DNA from: Deltaproteobacteria bacterium
GTDB lineage: Bacteria > Desulfobacterota > Desulfarculia > Adiutricales > Adiutricaceae
Direction of reading: 5' to 3'
Length of the DNA stretch: 38,584 bases
NCBI GenBank assembly: GCA_031271165.1
Contig: JAISWF010000158.1
Span: 1 to 38,584, forward strand
Part shown: positions 1-9,007 of the stretch, piece by piece
Numbering within the stretch: the first letter of the stretch is position 1
Layout: every line of letters begins with the position of its first letter
Position numbers and translations under genes: made by a program
Notes under the pieces: generated by a model
Told to the model about the DNA's origin: nothing
Database searches by the model: none
Seen by the model: the letters and a program-made list of their open reading frames with translations, nothing else

Positions 1-428
1 TTGATGGAAGGGGGGGTTAGGATTTCAAATCTCCCTTTTTGGACGATGAAGGTGGTTTAATTCCTAGGGTTTAGCCTACCCAACCCCCAGTCTGGCGATT
101 TTCTTGGACGGCTGTGATAGAGCATACAAACAGAGCACCAATGATGACGCCGTTCGTAGGATCGCTATTAGATATCTGCCAAGAATTTGGCTTTGAAATA
201 CCGGACGGCTGTTCTCCAGCCTATACATCACGCAAGAAGCTTAAGCCTAAGCGAGGTCGTCCGCCCAAAAAAATAGTCGCGCAGGATTTATAGTAGAAAA
301 AAATACAATTTTCACGATTTTAAGACCATTAAAGACCATCTTTAGCCAATCTTAAACTGACCTTTGATGATGTAAAGAGCTAATTGGGGGGGAGACCTAA
401 GGGGATTGGATAAGGAAGTTGGATTTGA
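1..428. other. Window edge without a confident gene
   Basis: This stretch lies downstream of the minus-strand helicase gene. I see no recognisable gene. One plus-strand frame is open except for amber codons (TAG at 18-20, 72-74 and 291-293), and it contains the doubtful small ORF listed separately. No RNA gene or terminator is evident. Confidence 0.5.
141..293 (+). CDS. Doubtful 50-aa ORF with an AT-hook-like motif
   Basis: This ATG-started frame encodes 50 residues and ends at TAG. Near its C-terminus is the basic motif KRGRPPKK, which resembles an AT-hook (core RGRP) of minor-groove DNA binders. The frame stays open upstream of the ATG back to a TAG at 72-74, so it may be the tail of a broken gene rather than a complete small one. 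I do not recognise a family. There is no clear Shine-Dalgarno sequence, and it sits at the window edge. It could equally be a chance frame, since only 50 codons are involved. Confidence 0.2.
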   Translation: MMTPFVGSLLDICQEFGFEIPDGCSPAYTSRKKLKPKRGRPPKKIVAQDL

Positions 429-2588
429 TCAATCTAAAGGGGTCAAATGAGCTTTAAAGCGGATTGAACGGGGGGTAGGCAGAGACTCAAAGTCAACTAG
501 GTAGGCTTCTTGCAGAAGTTTAACTTCCACTATGGTCCCTCGGCCAAAAAACTCGTGGGTCACCTTCCGGCCAACTCCCCAAACCGGAGTTGGAGCTGGT
601 CCCAAATCTGGGGCCGGCTGCATATAGCTCCCGCTCTGAGGAGGGGTCAGAAAATCAACAGCTTGGGGTCCGGCCTCCAGAACAAACCTGGAAGTGACCT
701 TAAACAAGCCATCATGGCCTATTTCAGCTGATTCAGTCAAAAAAAGGCGCTCCTTGGCCCTGGTCATAGCGACATAGCAGAGCCTTCGCTCTTCAGCCAA
801 TTCGTCTTGAGTCTTAGCTAAGCGACTCGGCAGTTGCCCTTCGCTGAGGCCGCAGAGAAAGACGACCGGAAACTCCAGCCCCTTGGCCCCATGGATGGTC
901 ATAAGCTTGACGGTTGACCCGCTTCCGTCGTGGTCGATGTTACTGAAAAGGGCGGCCTGATTTAAAAAATCCTGGACAGTGGCCTCCTCATCCTGGCCAA
1001 AAGCCACGATGGCCCGCTTGAGTTCCGAAGCGTTGTCCAGGCGGTCCTGATCGCCTTGGAGTCTCAGATACGACTCGTACCCACTTAAATCCATCAATTT
1101 TTGTAAGATGTCGCCCAGATTCAATTTACCCAAGTCGCCTTTTACCATCTCAATGGCCCGGATGTAAGCGGCAGCCTCAGTGAATTTAAAAGCCTCATGG
1201 CCCAAATTTTCCTTCAAAGTCTGGTACAAAGTTAGCCCGCCGGAACCCTCGGCTAACTCAACCAGTACCGCCAGCCTCTTTTTGCCCATCTTGCGCTTGG
1301 GCACAGCGATGGTCCTTAAAAAGGCCGCATCATCGGCTGAGGTGAGCATCCGCAAGTAACAGACCATGTCCTTGATTTCGGCCCGCTTGTAAAACTCCGT
1401 CCCGCTGAAAAGGCGGTAGGGTAGCTTTAACTTGATAAAGGCTTCTTCGATGTTCCGACTCTGGTGATGGGCGCGGTAAATGACGGCGACCTCCGAAGGG
1501 GCTCGTCCGGCAGCCGCCAGGAGTTCTATGATCTGGCCGGCAATCCACTGGGCCTCCAACCGGCCGTTGTGGGCCCGGTAAAAAACCGGTTTGACACCAT
1601 CTGGACGTTCAGCGCAGGGAGCATACTCAAGCCGGAAAGGGTTGTGATTGATGACATTACTGGCGGCCAAAAGAATCTGAGGGGTAGAGCGATAGTTGCG
1701 AACCAGCTGGAGGCTTTTGGCCCCTTGGTGTCTTTCAGTGAACTTGTTGAATAATTCCACATTAGAGCCGAGCCAGGAGTAAATGGTTTGGTCAGGATCG
1801 CCGACGATAAAAAGATTCTTATGGTAACCGGCCAATAGAGCGGCTAATTTGTACTGTTTGGCGCTCATGTCCTGAAATTCGTCGATCATTACGTATTCCA
1901 TCCGCTTTTGCCACTTGTCTCGGACGTCTTCAAAGGTCATCAAAAGGTAATAAGCAAAATTTATCAGGTCGTTAAAATCGACGGCAAAGGATTTTTTCTG
2001 TTCATAAAGGTATCGAAAAAAAATCTCGTCTTTAAAGTCCTTGGCCTCAATAAATTGCTGCCTTAAAACCTCGTTATCCAACAGGTGGATATTTTCAATA
2101 TAACTTCCGGCTTCCAGTTTTCGTGCCTCCAAAATATCGTCTAAAGCCTGCTTGACGGTAAAATCCCTCAGGGTTAAATTCATGTCCGCATAAATCTTGT
2201 TGAGAAGAGTTTTCTGGTCGGAAGTATCGAGGACCGTAAAGTTTTTTGGAAATCCTAAGCGGTGGATGTCCTCTTTGAGAAGCTTTAAACAAAAAGAATG
2301 GACGGTTGAAATATACCCCAAATCCATATCCCCCAAGGCCGCCCTAATCCTGGACTTCATCTCGGCCGCCGCCCGATTGGTAAAAGTGGCACACAAGATG
2401 TTCATGGGGTTAACCCCGATGTTGGCGACTAGATGACAAAACCTGGCCGTCAGGGCCCGGGTCTTGCCAGTCCCAGGCCCGGCGGTGACCCTGACGGCTC
2501 CTTCGGTGAGCATAGCCGCTTGCCGCTGTTCGGGATTAAGATCGTCTAAAGGGTTCAAGAGCTCTCCTTGGAGGAGTAAATCGGGCAA
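429..2588 (-). CDS. UvrD/PcrA-type superfamily 1 DNA helicase
   Basis: This is an ATP-dependent 3'-5' DNA helicase, a family that acts in repair and in clearing proteins from DNA. It has 719 aa, the usual PcrA/UvrD length. The SF1A motifs appear in order: Q-motif region (LNPEQRQA) near residue 18, Walker A GPGTGKT near 38, Walker B with VMIDEFQDMS near 233, GDPDQTIYSW near 262, the VxxTxHxxKGLE-type motif (MTIHGAKGLEF) near 563, and YVAMTRAKERL near 606. The start is TTG at 2588; the next internal Met would remove the Q motif. The gene ends in TGA. The C-terminal segment after residue 660 looks like the Tudor-like tail seen in PcrA. RecB-like nuclease motifs are not visible. I leave the symbol blank because PcrA, UvrD and Rep cannot be separated by eye. 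Confidence 0.93.
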   Translation of the reverse strand: MPDLLLQGELLNPLDDLNPEQRQAAMLTEGAVRVTAGPGTGKTRALTARFCHLVANIGVNPMNILCATFTNRAAAEMKSRIRAALGDMDLGYISTVHSFCLKLLKEDIHRLGFPKNFTVLDTSDQKTLLNKIYADMNLTLRDFTVKQALDDILEARKLEAGSYIENIHLLDNEVLRQQFIEAKDFKDEIFFRYLYEQKKSFAVDFNDLINFAYYLLMTFEDVRDKWQKRMEYVMIDEFQDMSAKQYKLAALLAGYHKNLFIVGDPDQTIYSWLGSNVELFNKFTERHQGAKSLQLVRNYRSTPQILLAASNVINHNPFRLEYAPCAERPDGVKPVFYRAHNGRLEAQWIAGQIIELLAAAGRAPSEVAVIYRAHHQSRNIEEAFIKLKLPYRLFSGTEFYKRAEIKDMVCYLRMLTSADDAAFLRTIAVPKRKMGKKRLAVLVELAEGSGGLTLYQTLKENLGHEAFKFTEAAAYIRAIEMVKGDLGKLNLGDILQKLMDLSGYESYLRLQGDQDRLDNASELKRAIVAFGQDEEATVQDFLNQAALFSNIDHDGSGSTVKLMTIHGAKGLEFPVVFLCGLSEGQLPSRLAKTQDELAEERRLCYVAMTRAKERLFLTESAEIGHDGLFKVTSRFVLEAGPQAVDFLTPPQSGSYMQPAPDLGPAPTPVWGVGRKVTHEFFGRGTIVEVKLLQEAYLVDFESLPTPRSIRFKAHLTPLD

Positions 2589-2774
2589 CCTGACTTTTTG
2601 GGGGGTTCCTTATTTAATTATTTTGGCGGCTCCAGCCTTTTGGGGCCGGCTGCATCTGGTCTGGCTCAGTCACTTAGTCTGAGACTTGGCTGACTCGGAG
2701 CGGGTTTTGGCCGTATAATCTTTATCCGCTAAAGCCTGACCGCCTATGAAAATGAGCTGGGAGCAGCGAATTAC

Positions 2775-4313
2775 TCAGTCCGTCAGCTTGGATTTATCCT
2801 GAAAGTACTCTCTTCCTTTTTGGAGGCTGTACCAGGCCCGTTCCAACTGTCCGCCTAAATACACCGCATGACCCAAATTTGAGATCGCCTTGGCTCGCTC
2901 AAGCTTCCAGGCCAGTTCCGAAGGGGTCTTACCCCGATACTCGGATAAAAGCATTCCGTCAGGCCCGTGGTGAAAGACCAAAAGCTCCTGGGAATCCAGA
3001 TCCACGGTGATCCGAAAATATCCATTGGGATCTGTAACCATACTGTAGGGCCGCTCATCGTACTGGCGGACGATTTCCCCAACCTGCGGCAAATCAGCCG
3101 GATCAAGGGATATCGAAAGGGAAGTCACCGTTAAGGTGCCGGGGCGGAGTTCGGCTTTTTCGGTCCGGCCAGGCTCGACATTGGCCCTCTGGCAGACAAA
3201 CTCGTTTAAACCATGGAGGCCCACGCAGTTGACAGGCCAAGCCCGGGCCCCGTTGTGAGAGCGAAAAACCGCCGCCAGATGAACCAGACCATCCAATTTC
3301 CGAAAAAAAACCGTCACCAAGCAGGGAGCGTCAGCCCCCTTAAGGTCCCGCAGATTGTCCCACAAAGCAATATAAGCGTGACGCGAATCCCCTTCCAGGG
3401 CCAGATCGCTTATCACCCCAGAGAGCAAATCCGGTCCAAAATACCCTCTCATGCGGTTACCATAAGTGTAGGGCAGTCCATCTGGAAGAACGGGGTTTAA
3501 AAGCTCCTCTTTGTAGGCCGCTATGGCACTCTCAGAGAGGTTTAAACGGGAGAGCTCAGAGGCCTCCAGACGGCCTGGCTCGCTGATAACCGCTTTCAGG
3601 TTTAAAAGTTCGAGCCTTTCTTTGCCGTTTCGAAACTTGACCCTCCGGCCAAAGCGCGAAAGGGTCGAAAGGAGATCAACCCAAGTCTCCGTAATGGTTT
3701 TGCCGGTAATAACCCGGCTGAAAACATCTGAGGGAAAGGTCTTGACGACCGGCCGCGGCAAGGAGATTGGTTGGGGCCGGCGGCCGACAGGGGCGGCGGG
3801 GGAGTAACCAGCCAAAAAATCGGCCAAAACTCCTTGAAGTTTGCCATTGGGCGTCCCCGACCAGTCGTAGATTATTGGTGGCCTTAAAAACTGATCGGGC
3901 AGAAGCAGCCCGTCGATGATGTATCCTGACCCGGCCCCAGGGATGAGTACTTTATCCAATTCCTCAAAATGTCCATCGTCAAAGACGAAAAGCTGCTTTT
4001 GACCGGTCCGCTCGATCTGATTGTGGAAAAAATTGATCAGGTGGATCGCTCCCCCTGAAAAATCCTTGCCCAATAGAATCAGCGAGTCAATCTGAGGATT
4101 ATGGTAGAGGTTGCGGAGCATAATGTTCAAGCCGCCCCCGTAAAGCCCTCCCATCAAAGCCAACGGGCTTTGGGGTTTAAGTATCTCAGGAGCGGACTGA
4201 GCCAAAAAGCGCCTGGCATAGTCAACTGGTGTCCAAAGTGTACATATGGCCACCGTGCCCAAGGGATTGACCGTGATTAAATTTTTGGCCGGGATGGCCA
4301 GTTGGAGCTCCAT
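2775..4313 (-). CDS. Thymidylate synthase-like protein with MtrA-like N-domain and DUF4346-like C-domain
   Basis: The protein has 512 aa; canonical bacterial ThyA is about 264-316 aa. Residues 1-170 resemble the MtrA/tetrahydromethanopterin S-methyltransferase A fold region (PLGTVAICTL, then NPQIDSLILLGKDFSG). Residues 200-400 are a thymidylate synthase core: YGNR near 284, catalytic Cys331 in PCLVTVFFR, and RSHN at 351-354 followed eight residues later by Asn362, matching the spacing of the dUMP-recognising Asn. Residues 427-512 (DPNGYFRITVDLD to REYFQD) look like DUF4346. The folate-contacting Asp of bacterial ThyA is Asn354 here. The expected reaction is dUMP to dTMP, possibly with a pterin other than H4-folate. 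A good Shine-Dalgarno (GGAGAG) precedes the ATG. The dCMP deaminase gene about 700 nt upstream on the same strand supports a dTMP role. Confidence 0.8.
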   Translation of the reverse strand: MELQLAIPAKNLITVNPLGTVAICTLWTPVDYARRFLAQSAPEILKPQSPLALMGGLYGGGLNIMLRNLYHNPQIDSLILLGKDFSGGAIHLINFFHNQIERTGQKQLFVFDDGHFEELDKVLIPGAGSGYIIDGLLLPDQFLRPPIIYDWSGTPNGKLQGVLADFLAGYSPAAPVGRRPQPISLPRPVVKTFPSDVFSRVITGKTITETWVDLLSTLSRFGRRVKFRNGKERLELLNLKAVISEPGRLEASELSRLNLSESAIAAYKEELLNPVLPDGLPYTYGNRMRGYFGPDLLSGVISDLALEGDSRHAYIALWDNLRDLKGADAPCLVTVFFRKLDGLVHLAAVFRSHNGARAWPVNCVGLHGLNEFVCQRANVEPGRTEKAELRPGTLTVTSLSISLDPADLPQVGEIVRQYDERPYSMVTDPNGYFRITVDLDSQELLVFHHGPDGMLLSEYRGKTPSELAWKLERAKAISNLGHAVYLGGQLERAWYSLQKGREYFQDKSKLTD

Positions 4314-5012
4314 TAAATCTCTCCGGAGAGAAAAACTGGCCTAATCAAACTCTCCCGGGTTTGGCCGACCGCCCAGAAGAATGGAGAATTTGAAGGCCAA
4401 AAAATTGAAAGCGGCTAAAGCTTCTTACTGCCTCTTACTGATCGACCTTGAAATCTTCATCTTCATAACCTTGGTTGGCAGCATATTATTTAATTGCTTT
4501 GCTAACTTGTTAAAAATGAAATAGTTGAAAAAAAATAAATAAACAGACTCTAAAAGAATCTATATCATGATATGCAATAGTAATAAATCTGTATTAGTTT
4601 TAATAACATAAAAATCTGGCCAATCAAAATTCTGGCCAATCAAAAACCAACCAATTGTCTGCTTGCATAGCAAAGCAATAAAAATTGGTCACCAATATGC
4701 GTCATAGTTACCTTATAGCTTAAAATTATATCTTTAGAATACAAGAAGACTTTGTGTTAATTATTTGCCTTTCAAAATCTAAAATCAAATTGGCTATTTC
4801 CATTGTTGGCCAACATTCTATTACGGGCCGACAATCCAATATCAAAGAGATGACTTCAGCCGGTTAACCAATAAAACTTTTTAATTGGAAAAAAATTCCG
4901 CTGATTTTGGCTAGGCGGGCAGGGGTATAATCGGCTCTGGGCAATTGGCTCTGGTCAGTGGTTTCTTACGGGAGACATAAGGTTCTAGTCTTGACCAAAT
5001 ACATAAAGTTTT
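4314..5012. other. AT-rich 699-nt gap without a gene
   Basis: The gap lies between the dCMP deaminase and thymidylate synthase-like genes, both minus strand. It is much more AT-rich than its flanks. A 15-nt word (TCTGGCCAATCAAAA) occurs twice, at 4615-4629 and 4631-4645. A plus-strand TATAAT stands at 4926-4931, with no gene downstream on that strand. I see no ORF, RNA gene or clear terminator. Confidence 0.6.
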
Positions 5013-5660
5013 TCAGCCCGAAGCCAAAAGCCTTTCGGAGGTAGTCCCCAACAGAGCTCCGGCAATCTTACGAGCCGAAGCACTGCCTAAACTAACCTGC
5101 CGGTAAACCTCAAAGGCCGCCAAAGCCGTCTCCACCCACATCCGATCCCTTTGGGCATCCACCGACTGGTAGGCCAGCTCGAAAAAAACCTTGGTCACCC
5201 CGCAGCGCTTTAAATGCTCAATGCAGCGGATACAGGGCGATAACGTCGTATAAACGCTGGCTCCTTTTAAAAGGTCGCTTAAGCCCAGACGATCAGCGAG
5301 GTTCAAGGCATTTTCCTCAGCATGAAGGCTCCGGCAGGATTGAAGCTTCATTGAATCTGGCACCATTTGAGCCCGGCGGGCACAAAACAGCTCTCCGGGT
5401 TCCCCCATGTCGGTGCAGTGAGGTTCCCCCGGGGGAGCCCCATTGTAGCCGGTGACCAGGATTCGGTTCTCGCGGGTAATGACGCACCCTACCGGCCTTG
5501 ATGAACAGGTCGAGCGGGTGCTAACGACCTTGGCAATGGCCATGAAGTACTGATCCCAGTCCGGGCGTGGGGTAAGTCTTCCGGTCAGCAGTTCAGCAAA
5601 AGTAAAGTCAATTGAAAAATCAGTGCCTTGGGGCGGCCCACCCTGGCCATTTGGCTCCAT
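5013..5660 (-). CDS. Deoxycytidylate (dCMP) deaminase family protein
   Basis: This is a zinc-dependent cytidine/deoxycytidylate deaminase, expected to convert dCMP to dUMP in the cytosol and so feed thymidylate synthesis. The catalytic signature is clear: HAE at 113-115 (zinc His and general-acid Glu) and PCIRC with Cys143 and Cys146. The length of 215 aa is slightly above the common 150-190 aa, with about 35 extra N-terminal residues. A second Cys/His group (RSTCSSRPVGCV, then PHCTDM and ELFCARR) matches the extra metal-site region of ComEB-type dCMP deaminases. It starts two bases after the stop of the upstream 208-aa gene, so the two are almost certainly co-transcribed. The thymidylate synthase-like gene lies downstream on the same strand. 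Confidence 0.9.
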   Translation of the reverse strand: MEPNGQGGPPQGTDFSIDFTFAELLTGRLTPRPDWDQYFMAIAKVVSTRSTCSSRPVGCVITRENRILVTGYNGAPPGEPHCTDMGEPGELFCARRAQMVPDSMKLQSCRSLHAEENALNLADRLGLSDLLKGASVYTTLSPCIRCIEHLKRCGVTKVFFELAYQSVDAQRDRMWVETALAAFEVYRQVSLGSASARKIAGALLGTTSERLLASG

Positions 5661-5662
5661 CG

Positions 5663-6289
5663 TCAGCCCTGCCCCCTGGGGCCGCCAACGTTGGTGAAAG
5701 CGGAATTGAAGTCACGGTAGAGTTTTTTGTTGTCAGCCGTCCGGTGCCATTTTTTAATCAGGCTGGCCGGAATAGTTGAGCCCTCCAAGATTTTGACTTG
5801 GTCCCAAGGATCACGTCCGGGAATCGGGTAGGCGTAATAGGGATATTCTTCGGGCAGGTCCTCAACAAACACCACCACCGGTTTTTTCCATTCCAGACGT
5901 CCGACAAAGAGGCGGTGCATCCCGTCGTTAATGACGTTGACCTTCTCTCCCGTGGCCTCAGGTATGCACTCGACTATGGGAGGCAATAGATCCACTGGTT
6001 GGTCGGAGGAATCGGTCCACAGGGTCAAGTAGCCATCCAAAACCAGTGGATCGTAACCGAAGCGGGCCAGCTCCCATTCCAATAGCTGAATCTTAAGCAG
6101 ATTATCGCTAAGGACATAGCGCTGGGCTGGCCGGAACAGGTCATAGTCCATTGACCCAACAGTCAAATTGGCCTTGAAGTACGGCTTAACCTGGCGGTCT
6201 TTAAGCATGACCACATTTTTGAGGCGTTCTAAAAGCTCTTCAACTGGATGACTTTCAATACGGGTGACGGTGAAAGGAGCAAAAGACAT
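5663..6289 (-). CDS. Hypothetical protein with a ParB/sulfiredoxin-like motif
   Basis: I do not recognise a named family for this 208-aa protein. Its centre contains INDGMHRLFVGR (around residues 120-131), which resembles the DGxHR motif of the ParB/sulfiredoxin-fold nuclease superfamily. There is no signal peptide or membrane segment. Aromatic and Asp/Pro-rich stretches (EEYPYYAYPIPGRDPWDQV) follow. A good Shine-Dalgarno (AGGAG) precedes the ATG. It is the first gene of a two-gene unit with the dCMP deaminase (2-nt gap), so a role linked to nucleotide metabolism or its control is possible, but that is inference from position only. Confidence 0.75.
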   Translation of the reverse strand: MSFAPFTVTRIESHPVEELLERLKNVVMLKDRQVKPYFKANLTVGSMDYDLFRPAQRYVLSDNLLKIQLLEWELARFGYDPLVLDGYLTLWTDSSDQPVDLLPPIVECIPEATGEKVNVINDGMHRLFVGRLEWKKPVVVFVEDLPEEYPYYAYPIPGRDPWDQVKILEGSTIPASLIKKWHRTADNKKLYRDFNSAFTNVGGPRGQG

Positions 6290-6754
6290 TGATTGGGTTC
6301 TCCTGGATTTTACGAACAGGCACGATTTGACCGGACTTCCGATCTTGTTGCTGCGAAAATCTATATCAATTTAAAACAAAGCAGTACAAAAACTTGCAAC
6401 ATATATTCTTATCCCTCACCTTGAATACTTGGCTCATATTCAATTATAGGCCAACTGGCGCTGCTCGTAAACCCTTGGCCTTTCATTTAAGAGGGCGGCT
6501 GGAAGAGTGATGACAATGACCATAGATAGTCCGGCGACCAAACAATATCCCAGGGCGAAAACCTAAAAACCCGTCGGCGGCCCTTGGTCCGGTTATAAGC
6601 TGCTATTTTCCCGCCGCCTCAGCCGGCGAGGCGGCGGCGGGTCTATATTTTCTAGGGCCTGTCTCCTAACGCTTGACCGTGCTATAATCTTAAACGGCTC
6701 CTAAAAGAAGTCAACAACCAACGGGCTAATTCCGGCCCGATTAGAGGTGCTCCA
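6290..6754. other. Divergent intergenic region, no gene
   Basis: This 465-nt region separates the minus-strand ParB-like gene from the plus-strand aldo/keto reductase, so it should hold promoters for both. A TATAAT stands at 6683-6688 on the plus strand, without a well-spaced -35. A strong GC hairpin (6611-6637) is listed separately. No ORF or RNA gene is evident. Confidence 0.5.
6611..6637 (+). other. Perfect 10-bp GC hairpin upstream of the aldo/keto reductase
   Basis: CCGCCGCCTC (6611-6620) pairs fully with GAGGCGGCGG (6628-6637) around a 7-nt loop. No T-run follows directly; the next bases are CGGGTCTATATTTT. It therefore does not look like a standard intrinsic terminator. It lies about 45 nt before a TATAAT. 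Confidence 0.5.
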
Positions 6755-7600
6755 TTGTCCGACATCGAAAGCCGCATCCGCCTTCACAACGGTTTGACAA
6801 TGCCCCGCTTGGGGTTTGGTACCTGGACGCTTCAAGCATCGACTCTGGAGATCGCCGCCCAAGCAGCTCTGGAAGCCGGATACCGGCACTTTGACACCGC
6901 CGCCGCTTACGAAAACGAACGGGACCTGGGAAAAGTCCTGGCCGCCTCGGGCTTGGCACGCGAATCGCTCTTTGTGGTCTCCAAAATCTGGAACACAGAG
7001 CAGGGACGCGAACTTACCCCCAAGGCCTATGAGGCCAGTTTGGAACGCCTGGGTCTGGAGCGCCTTGATCTTTGTCTGCTCCATTGGCCGGTCGCCGGTC
7101 GGACCCTGGAGGCCTGGGAGGCGCTGGAAAGGCTCTACGGTGACGGCCGAGTCGGAGCCATCGGAGTCTGTAACTTCGACCAAAACCAGCTTAAATGGCT
7201 CCTGGGCTCGTGTTCATTTAAACCCATGGTCAACCAGATCGAACTACACCCCTACCTGGCTCGACCGACTTTAGTTAATTACTGCCAAGAGAACGGGATC
7301 GTGGTTACGGCCTATTGCCCCTTGGCCAGGGGTAAAATCAAGAAAAACCAGTTTCTCCAAAAACTCGCCCGCCGTCATGAGCGAACCGTTGCCCAAGTGG
7401 TTCTTAGGTGGCACTTCCAAAACGGAGTGGCCCTAATCCCAAAATCAGCAGACCCAGGCCGGGTCAGGGAAAATGCTGCCATTTTTGATTTTTGCCTCAC
7501 CCCTGAGGAGATGAGTGGCCTCAACAAGCAAGACCAGGATCGCAGCGTCCTTAAGCCCAAGTTCGAATTTGACGCCGAAGGTTTCATCATCTCGGCTTAA
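6755..7600 (+). CDS. Aldo/keto reductase
   Basis: This NAD(P)H-dependent (alpha/beta)8-barrel oxidoreductase reduces aldehydes or ketones to alcohols. The 281-aa length is typical of the AKR5/2,5-diketo-D-gluconate reductase group. The tetrad is visible: Asp and Tyr in FDTAAAYENE (near 47-52), Lys in VVSKIWN (near 76) and His in LCLLHWPV (near 108). The NADPH-binding segment ALIPKSADPGRVRENAAIFDF lies near residues 225-245. The start is TTG at 6755, preceded by AGAGGTG at a suitable distance; no upstream ATG is in frame. The gene is apparently monocistronic and convergent with the ABC ATPase. The natural substrate cannot be read from sequence. Confidence 0.93.
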   Translation: MSDIESRIRLHNGLTMPRLGFGTWTLQASTLEIAAQAALEAGYRHFDTAAAYENERDLGKVLAASGLARESLFVVSKIWNTEQGRELTPKAYEASLERLGLERLDLCLLHWPVAGRTLEAWEALERLYGDGRVGAIGVCNFDQNQLKWLLGSCSFKPMVNQIELHPYLARPTLVNYCQENGIVVTAYCPLARGKIKKNQFLQKLARRHERTVAQVVLRWHFQNGVALIPKSADPGRVRENAAIFDFCLTPEEMSGLNKQDQDRSVLKPKFEFDAEGFIISA

Positions 7601-7620
7601 AAAAGTCCGGGCGATCTTAC

Positions 7621-8439
7621 TTATTCCAGCCAGGCCACATAACGACCCTGCGCGGTTCGGTCGACCTTAAGCGGCAGCTCAAAAGCGGCCGATAAATTTT
7701 CAGCGGTCAGGACCTGCTCAAGCCGTCCGGCCGTCACCGCCCGCCCTTTTTTGATGATGATGGAATCAGTTATAAACTGGCCGATCTCGGTAATGTTATG
7801 GGTGGTCAGGATTATCGTCGGAGCCTTGGGGCCGGCCGCCAATTTGTTGACTAGGTTCAGAAAAAGCTCTCGGCCACCCAAGTCAAGGTTACTCATCGGC
7901 TCATCCAAAATTAAAAGCGAAGGCTCTGCCAGTGCAGCCCTGGCCAAAAGGGCTCTCTGTCTCTCTCCGGAGGACAGGTGCCCGAAGGGCCTGTCGGCTA
8001 TATCCGACAGGCCAAAATCGGCGGCCAGGATTTGGGCTCTATGGTACATTTGAGGTTCAGGCTCAATATAGAGGCCCAGTGAGGCCGGAGGGCCTGACAA
8101 AATGACCTCCATCACCGTGGTGTGAGCGGGCGTCAAATCGGCTAAAGCCTGGGAGACCCAGCCAATTCGGCTGCGGAGGCGCCGGAGGTCTACTTTCCCA
8201 AGCCGGTGCCCCAAAACTGAGATCCAGCCGTCGGTTGGCCAGATGTAGCCGGTTATCAGTCTGAGCAATAAGGTTTTCCCTGCCCCGTTGGGCCCCAAAA
8301 GGGCCCAATTCTGACCTGACCTGATAGTCCAGTTAAGGCCCGACAACAGGGTCAGCTGACCGCGCTTGAGAAACACTTCATTAAGTTCGACAACTATATT
8401 TTCTTCTCCGTCAGCCGGATTAGAATCGAATTCGGCCAT
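7621..8439 (-). CDS. ABC transporter ATP-binding protein, ModF/YlmA-like
   Basis: This 272-aa single ATPase domain carries all ABC signatures: Walker A GPNGAGKT, Q-loop (WVSQAL), signature LSSGERQR, Walker B with LLILDEPMSNLD, and the switch His in LTTHNITE. The ATP-binding part resembles stand-alone molybdate/iron-type ATPases. I chose the ATG at 8439 over an upstream one at 8508 because GGGGAG precedes it at the right distance and the extra 23 residues are unlike the family. No permease or binding-protein gene is adjacent, so substrate and partner are unknown. An ATPase acting outside transport remains possible. It is convergent with the aldo/keto reductase, with only about 20 nt between stop codons. 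Confidence 0.9.
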   Translation of the reverse strand: MAEFDSNPADGEENIVVELNEVFLKRGQLTLLSGLNWTIRSGQNWALLGPNGAGKTLLLRLITGYIWPTDGWISVLGHRLGKVDLRRLRSRIGWVSQALADLTPAHTTVMEVILSGPPASLGLYIEPEPQMYHRAQILAADFGLSDIADRPFGHLSSGERQRALLARAALAEPSLLILDEPMSNLDLGGRELFLNLVNKLAAGPKAPTIILTTHNITEIGQFITDSIIIKKGRAVTAGRLEQVLTAENLSAAFELPLKVDRTAQGRYVAWLE

Positions 8440-9007
8440 AAAAAAAGCTCCCCAAATACAACCCGCTCCCAAGGTCATGGACCTGGTCCGGGTTTTTTTG
8501 TTGGTCAAATTTAAGCATTAAAGGCAGCTTATATAATATAAATACTACTATTGCATTAATTATTTATTTTATATTTATTATCTTTCAACGTATAAAATTT
8601 TCTGTCTATGTTATTTTTTGGTCGGAAATTTAAAAACCAACCTTTAGCTGTTTAGATCAAGTTGATTTTTGCTGGTGACTTTGGTATCTTCGTTTTCAGA
8701 AATAGCATTGGCGATGAAGCCTATAAAAATCACCAATTTTAAACTCTTAACTAACATAGTAAATTTATTGACAAATTTACCAAAAACCCCTGGCCGGCCG
8801 ACTCTTCAGTTGCGGCCTAAGTCCACCATTTGGCCGCCCCAGCCCTAAACCGGTCAGCCCCACTGGGCGGACGCCTTAAACAACCACCCATCGACCATTG
8901 GTGGGTTTGATCTCGCTGACCCTAGCTGCCTAGGGCCCCAAGAATCTCTTTTGCTCTGGCCCGGGTCCATCAACCGGGCGCCCACTTTTTTTCGAGGCAA
9001 CTTTCTC
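8440..9007. other. AT-rich divergent gap of 568 nt
   Basis: The gap separates the minus-strand ABC ATPase from the plus-strand acetyltransferase. Bases 8510-8780 are strikingly AT-rich and 8790-9000 return to GC-rich composition. No convincing ORF, RNA gene or terminator is seen. Confidence 0.5.
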
